From contig JAJZMO010000066.1 of the NCBI GenBank assembly GCA_021798235.1, positions 1 through 14,075 of the forward strand: 14,075 bases of DNA, written 5' to 3'. Shown here one piece after another: positions 13,385 to 14,075 of this stretch (the stretch's first letter is position 1; every line of letters begins with the position of its first letter). The notes beneath the pieces were generated by a model. That model ran no database searches, was not told the DNA's origin, and saw nothing but the letters and a program-made list of their open reading frames with translations. Made by a program: the position numbers and the translations under genes. The DNA is from Acidobacteriota bacterium. Lineage in GTDB: Bacteria > Acidobacteriota > Terriglobia > Terriglobales > Acidobacteriaceae.

Positions 13385-14075
13385 AAATGTGGCTCCACGG
13401 CTGCATCCCCTGCGCAGTGCGTTTCCCCAAGCAATGCAGCGGCCCCGCGTTGCAAGAGTGTTTCTGCGACAGTATTGCCCAAAGCGCGTGCAGAAGCTGC
13501 GGACAAATCGACTGGCTGGGCTGTTGCCTGCTCGCGCAGCACGGCGGATCCATCAGGTCGAGCCACAGCCGCATGGACACGCCAGCCGACTGCATCTTGG
13601 CTGCAGTGGACGCCGACAGGCAAGTGGCAGCCTCCGCCCAAACGCGCCAGCACGGTGCGCTCCACGGTTACGGCAAAGCTGGTTGGCGCGTGATGCAACG
13701 CGGCGAGTATCGCCTGGGTCTTCGCATCGTTACTCCGGCACTCAATGGCGAGTGCTCCCTGCGCGGCGGCGGGACACATCTCAGCGATGGAAAAATATCC
13801 ACGCACAAATTCTGTAAGTCGGAGCCGTTCCAACCCGGCAGCGGCCAAAAGAATTGTATCATATTGGCCTTCGGCCAGCTTACGCAGGCGTGTATCCACA
13901 TTGCCGCGCAATTCTAGAATTTGCAAATCACTGCGCAGCGCCCGCAGCTGTGCCTGACGCCGCAGGCTACTGGTTCCAACGGTTGCGCCCGCGGGCAACG
14001 CTTGCAGGCTGTCGTAGCATGCAGAGAGAAATGCGTCGCGCGCCTCGGCACGTTCTGGTGTGGCGGCGATGGTGA
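13381..14075 (-). CDS. hemC: Hydroxymethylbilane synthase HemC, C-terminal part (gene runs off the window)
   Basis: Porphobilinogen deaminase, which joins four porphobilinogen units into hydroxymethylbilane, the substrate of the adjacent HemD. About 230 residues are visible and the frame is open to the right edge, so the N-terminal part (roughly 80 residues by family length) is outside. Motifs include RDAFLSA, VGTSSLRRQAQL with the two arginines that bind substrate carboxylates, LRGNVDTRLRKL, GLERL, PAAAQGALAIECR, and LGGGCHLPVG, whose Cys (codon 13629-13627) carries the dipyrromethane cofactor. The TTG at 13998 is inside the gene, not the start: upstream codons read TPERAEARDAFLSACYDSLQ in the same frame. 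Confidence 0.95.
   Translation of the reverse strand, partial: TIAATPERAEARDAFLSACYDSLQALPAGATVGTSSLRRQAQLRALRSDLQILELRGNVDTRLRKLAEGQYDTILLAAAGLERLRLTEFVRGYFSIAEMCPAAAQGALAIECRSNDAKTQAILAALHHAPTSFAVTVERTVLARLGGGCHLPVGVHCSQDAVGWRVHAAVARPDGSAVLREQATAQPVDLSAASARALGNTVAETLLQRGAAALLGETHCAGDAAVEPHL

Overview
The window looks like a chromosomal segment of an acidobacterium, probably class Terriglobia/Acidobacteriia. This is inferred from protein character, not from a search: a small secreted-type protein with an LPAGAYGFGF segment, a PASTA-tailed division transpeptidase, and the overall style of the mraZ-rsmH-ftsL-ftsI-murE-murF genes. The DNA is moderately GC-rich and densely coding. I see no insertion sequence, phage gene, CRISPR array or rRNA.

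Layout. (1) 1-1600: the 3' end of an unrecognised gene, then a lipoprotein glycoside hydrolase of family GH16, a strong intrinsic terminator, and a short Thr/Gly/Pro-rich reading frame that may be a gene remnant. (2) 1628-2824: a PLP-dependent class I/II aminotransferase, convergent with the next block. (3) 2858-4103, minus strand: tRNA-Leu(GAG), secG and a glyoxalase-II-like metallo-hydrolase, with an extended -10 promoter, a repeated 8-mer around it, and a 9-bp hairpin between secG and the hydrolase. (4) 4168-4644: a DUF2127-like membrane protein. (5) 4645-5024: the control region of the division and cell wall (dcw) operon. It holds a sigma-70-like promoter and AGTGG boxes at exact 10-bp spacing, as expected for MraZ autoregulation, then a leader hairpin. 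(6) 5025-12602: mraZ, rsmH, an uncharacterised 40-residue membrane protein, ftsL, ftsI with PASTA, murE (meso-DAP type) and murF. (7) 12599-14075, minus strand: hemD and the 3' part of hemC, with a 4-bp start/stop overlap.

How they work together. Block 6 supplies the operon regulator (MraZ), a 16S rRNA methyltransferase (RsmH), two septal proteins (FtsL, FtsI) and two consecutive peptidoglycan-precursor ligases (MurE, MurF). Stop/start overlaps or short gaps with good Shine-Dalgarno sequences suggest one transcription unit. The usual continuation (mraY, murD, ftsW, murG, murC) is absent: murF instead runs into the convergent hem genes, and the two stop codons share the palindrome TTAA.

The most promising new items are the 40-residue membrane protein between rsmH and ftsL, the MraZ operator array, and the repeated TGCTCGCA element at the tRNA-Leu/secG promoter.
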